NCBI GenBank assembly: GCA_903970355.1
Contig: CAJCIF010000105.1
Span: forward strand, 1 to 6,772
Direction: 5' to 3'
Source of the DNA: Actinomycetota bacterium
GTDB lineage: Bacteria; Cyanobacteriota; Vampirovibrionia; Obscuribacterales; Obscuribacteraceae
Length of the DNA: 6,772 nt
The translations under genes were made by a program, and so were the position numbers. A model generated the notes under the pieces. The model had not been told where the DNA came from. It searched no databases and saw only the letters and a program-made list of their open reading frames with translations. Positions 6,482 through 6,772 of this stretch are shown one piece after another; the first letter of the stretch is position 1; every line of letters begins with the position of its first letter.

Positions 6482-6573
6482 GTTCTAGAATGCTTTGGCG
6501 GCAGTCTTTAGGGGAATGGAATAAAAGGCTAATATGTAGAGGCGGCGAATCCGCCGTCTGGCAAATCTAGAAC
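6482..6573. repeat. Spacer between kdsA and the SDR gene: hairpin flanked by an 8-bp inverted repeat
   Basis: GTTCTAGA (6482-6489) and TCTAGAAC (6566-6573) are perfect inverted copies that bracket a GC-rich stem-loop. In the stem, AGAGGCGG (6538-6545) pairs with CCGCC-TCT (6551-6559, one bulged G) around CGAAT. No U-tract follows the stem, so it is not a standard terminator, and transcription may continue from kdsA into the SDR gene. The arrangement could be a processing site, a remnant of a small repeat element, or chance. Confidence 0.35.
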
Positions 6574-6591
6574 ACAAGTGAGCTGCAACCA

Positions 6592-6772
6592 ATGCAATTA
6601 GCGAAAAGGACGTCCACCGTTCAGCAAGATGCTGAACGCTTAGCAGCTTCGCTCGAAAAGCCCCTTGCGGCTCTGGCAGGAACAAATTTGCTTGTCACAG
6701 GAGCGGCAGGATTCTTGCTCAGTTTCCTGCTTGATGTGATTGCGGCGCTAAACGAACACGCTTTTGCCTCTC
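6592..6772 (+). CDS. NAD-dependent epimerase/dehydratase (extended SDR), 5' part
   Basis: The first 60 residues are visible and the gene runs off the window. After a 30-residue polar leader comes 'NLLVTGAAGFLLSFLLD' (32-48), the Rossmann dinucleotide-binding turn of nucleotide-sugar epimerases, dehydratases and decarboxylases. The third Gly of TGxxGxxG is replaced by Leu43. The following 'VIAALNE' (49-55) resembles the helix end 'hhhLNE' that I recall in a subset of these enzymes. ATG 6592 is the chosen start: an in-frame TAG at 6568-6570 closes the frame upstream, and a weak GTGAG lies about 9 bases before it. The gene lies 117 bases after kdsA on the same strand, which suggests a role in making an activated sugar for the same glycan. 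The exact reaction cannot be told without the catalytic YxxxK region. Confidence 0.78.
   Translation, partial: MQLAKRTSTVQQDAERLAASLEKPLAALAGTNLLVTGAAGFLLSFLLDVIAALNEHAFAS
6618..6638 (+). other. Perfect 9-bp hairpin inside the SDR start region
   Basis: CGTTCAGCA (6618-6626) and TGCTGAACG (6630-6638) form a perfect 9-bp stem with a 3-base loop (AGA), about 26 bases after the start codon, in codons 9-16. No U-tract follows. It may slow early elongation or be an operator-like site, or it may simply reflect coding constraints. Confidence 0.5.

Noticed and set aside
6485..6685. 66-codon minus-strand frame over the kdsA-SDR spacer and SDR start
   Set aside because: It overlaps the clear Rossmann-motif SDR start on the other strand and has no recognisable features.

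Overview
This window comes from an AT/GC-balanced bacterial chromosome. The metal-type Kdo-8-phosphate synthase (KdsA) implies an organism that makes Kdo, so very probably one with a Gram-negative-type outer envelope. No sequence here fixes the taxon. My guess, from the gene mix and the large unrecognised secreted/membrane protein, is an uncultured or under-sampled lineage such as a non-photosynthetic cyanobacterial relative, but this is low-confidence inference.

Layout from left to right. (1) Positions 1-683 (+) hold the 3' part of a metallo-beta-lactamase-fold gene whose HxHxDH signature is altered to HLQTQD. (2) Positions 690-2999 (-) hold a complete 769-residue YfhO-family polytopic membrane protein, a predicted GT-C-type sugar transferase. 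It converges on gene 1 with only 6 nt between the two stops. (3) Positions 3024-3062 hold a strong rho-independent terminator reading on the minus strand. (4) Positions 3085-5004 (-) hold a 639-residue protein with a signal peptide, several membrane segments and coiled-coil-like stretches that I do not recognise. (5) Positions 5005-5502 are a long divergent intergenic region. It carries a plausible minus-strand promoter with a palindrome in its spacer, a GNRA-capped hairpin, and a possible Cys-rich small ORF just before the next gene. (6) Positions 5503-6474 (+) hold kdsA, with all four metal ligands of the metal-dependent class and an N-terminal extension. (7) Positions 6592-6772 (+) hold the start of an NAD-dependent epimerase/dehydratase (extended SDR), cut by the window end.

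Functionally, kdsA plus a nucleotide-sugar-type SDR suggests the left edge of a surface polysaccharide (LPS, capsule or Kdo-containing glycan) operon running rightward. The YfhO-like protein may also decorate an envelope polymer, but it is on the opposite strand and need not belong to the same pathway. The least explained parts are the 639-residue envelope protein, the contents of the divergent intergenic region, and the atypical metal site of the MBL-fold protein.
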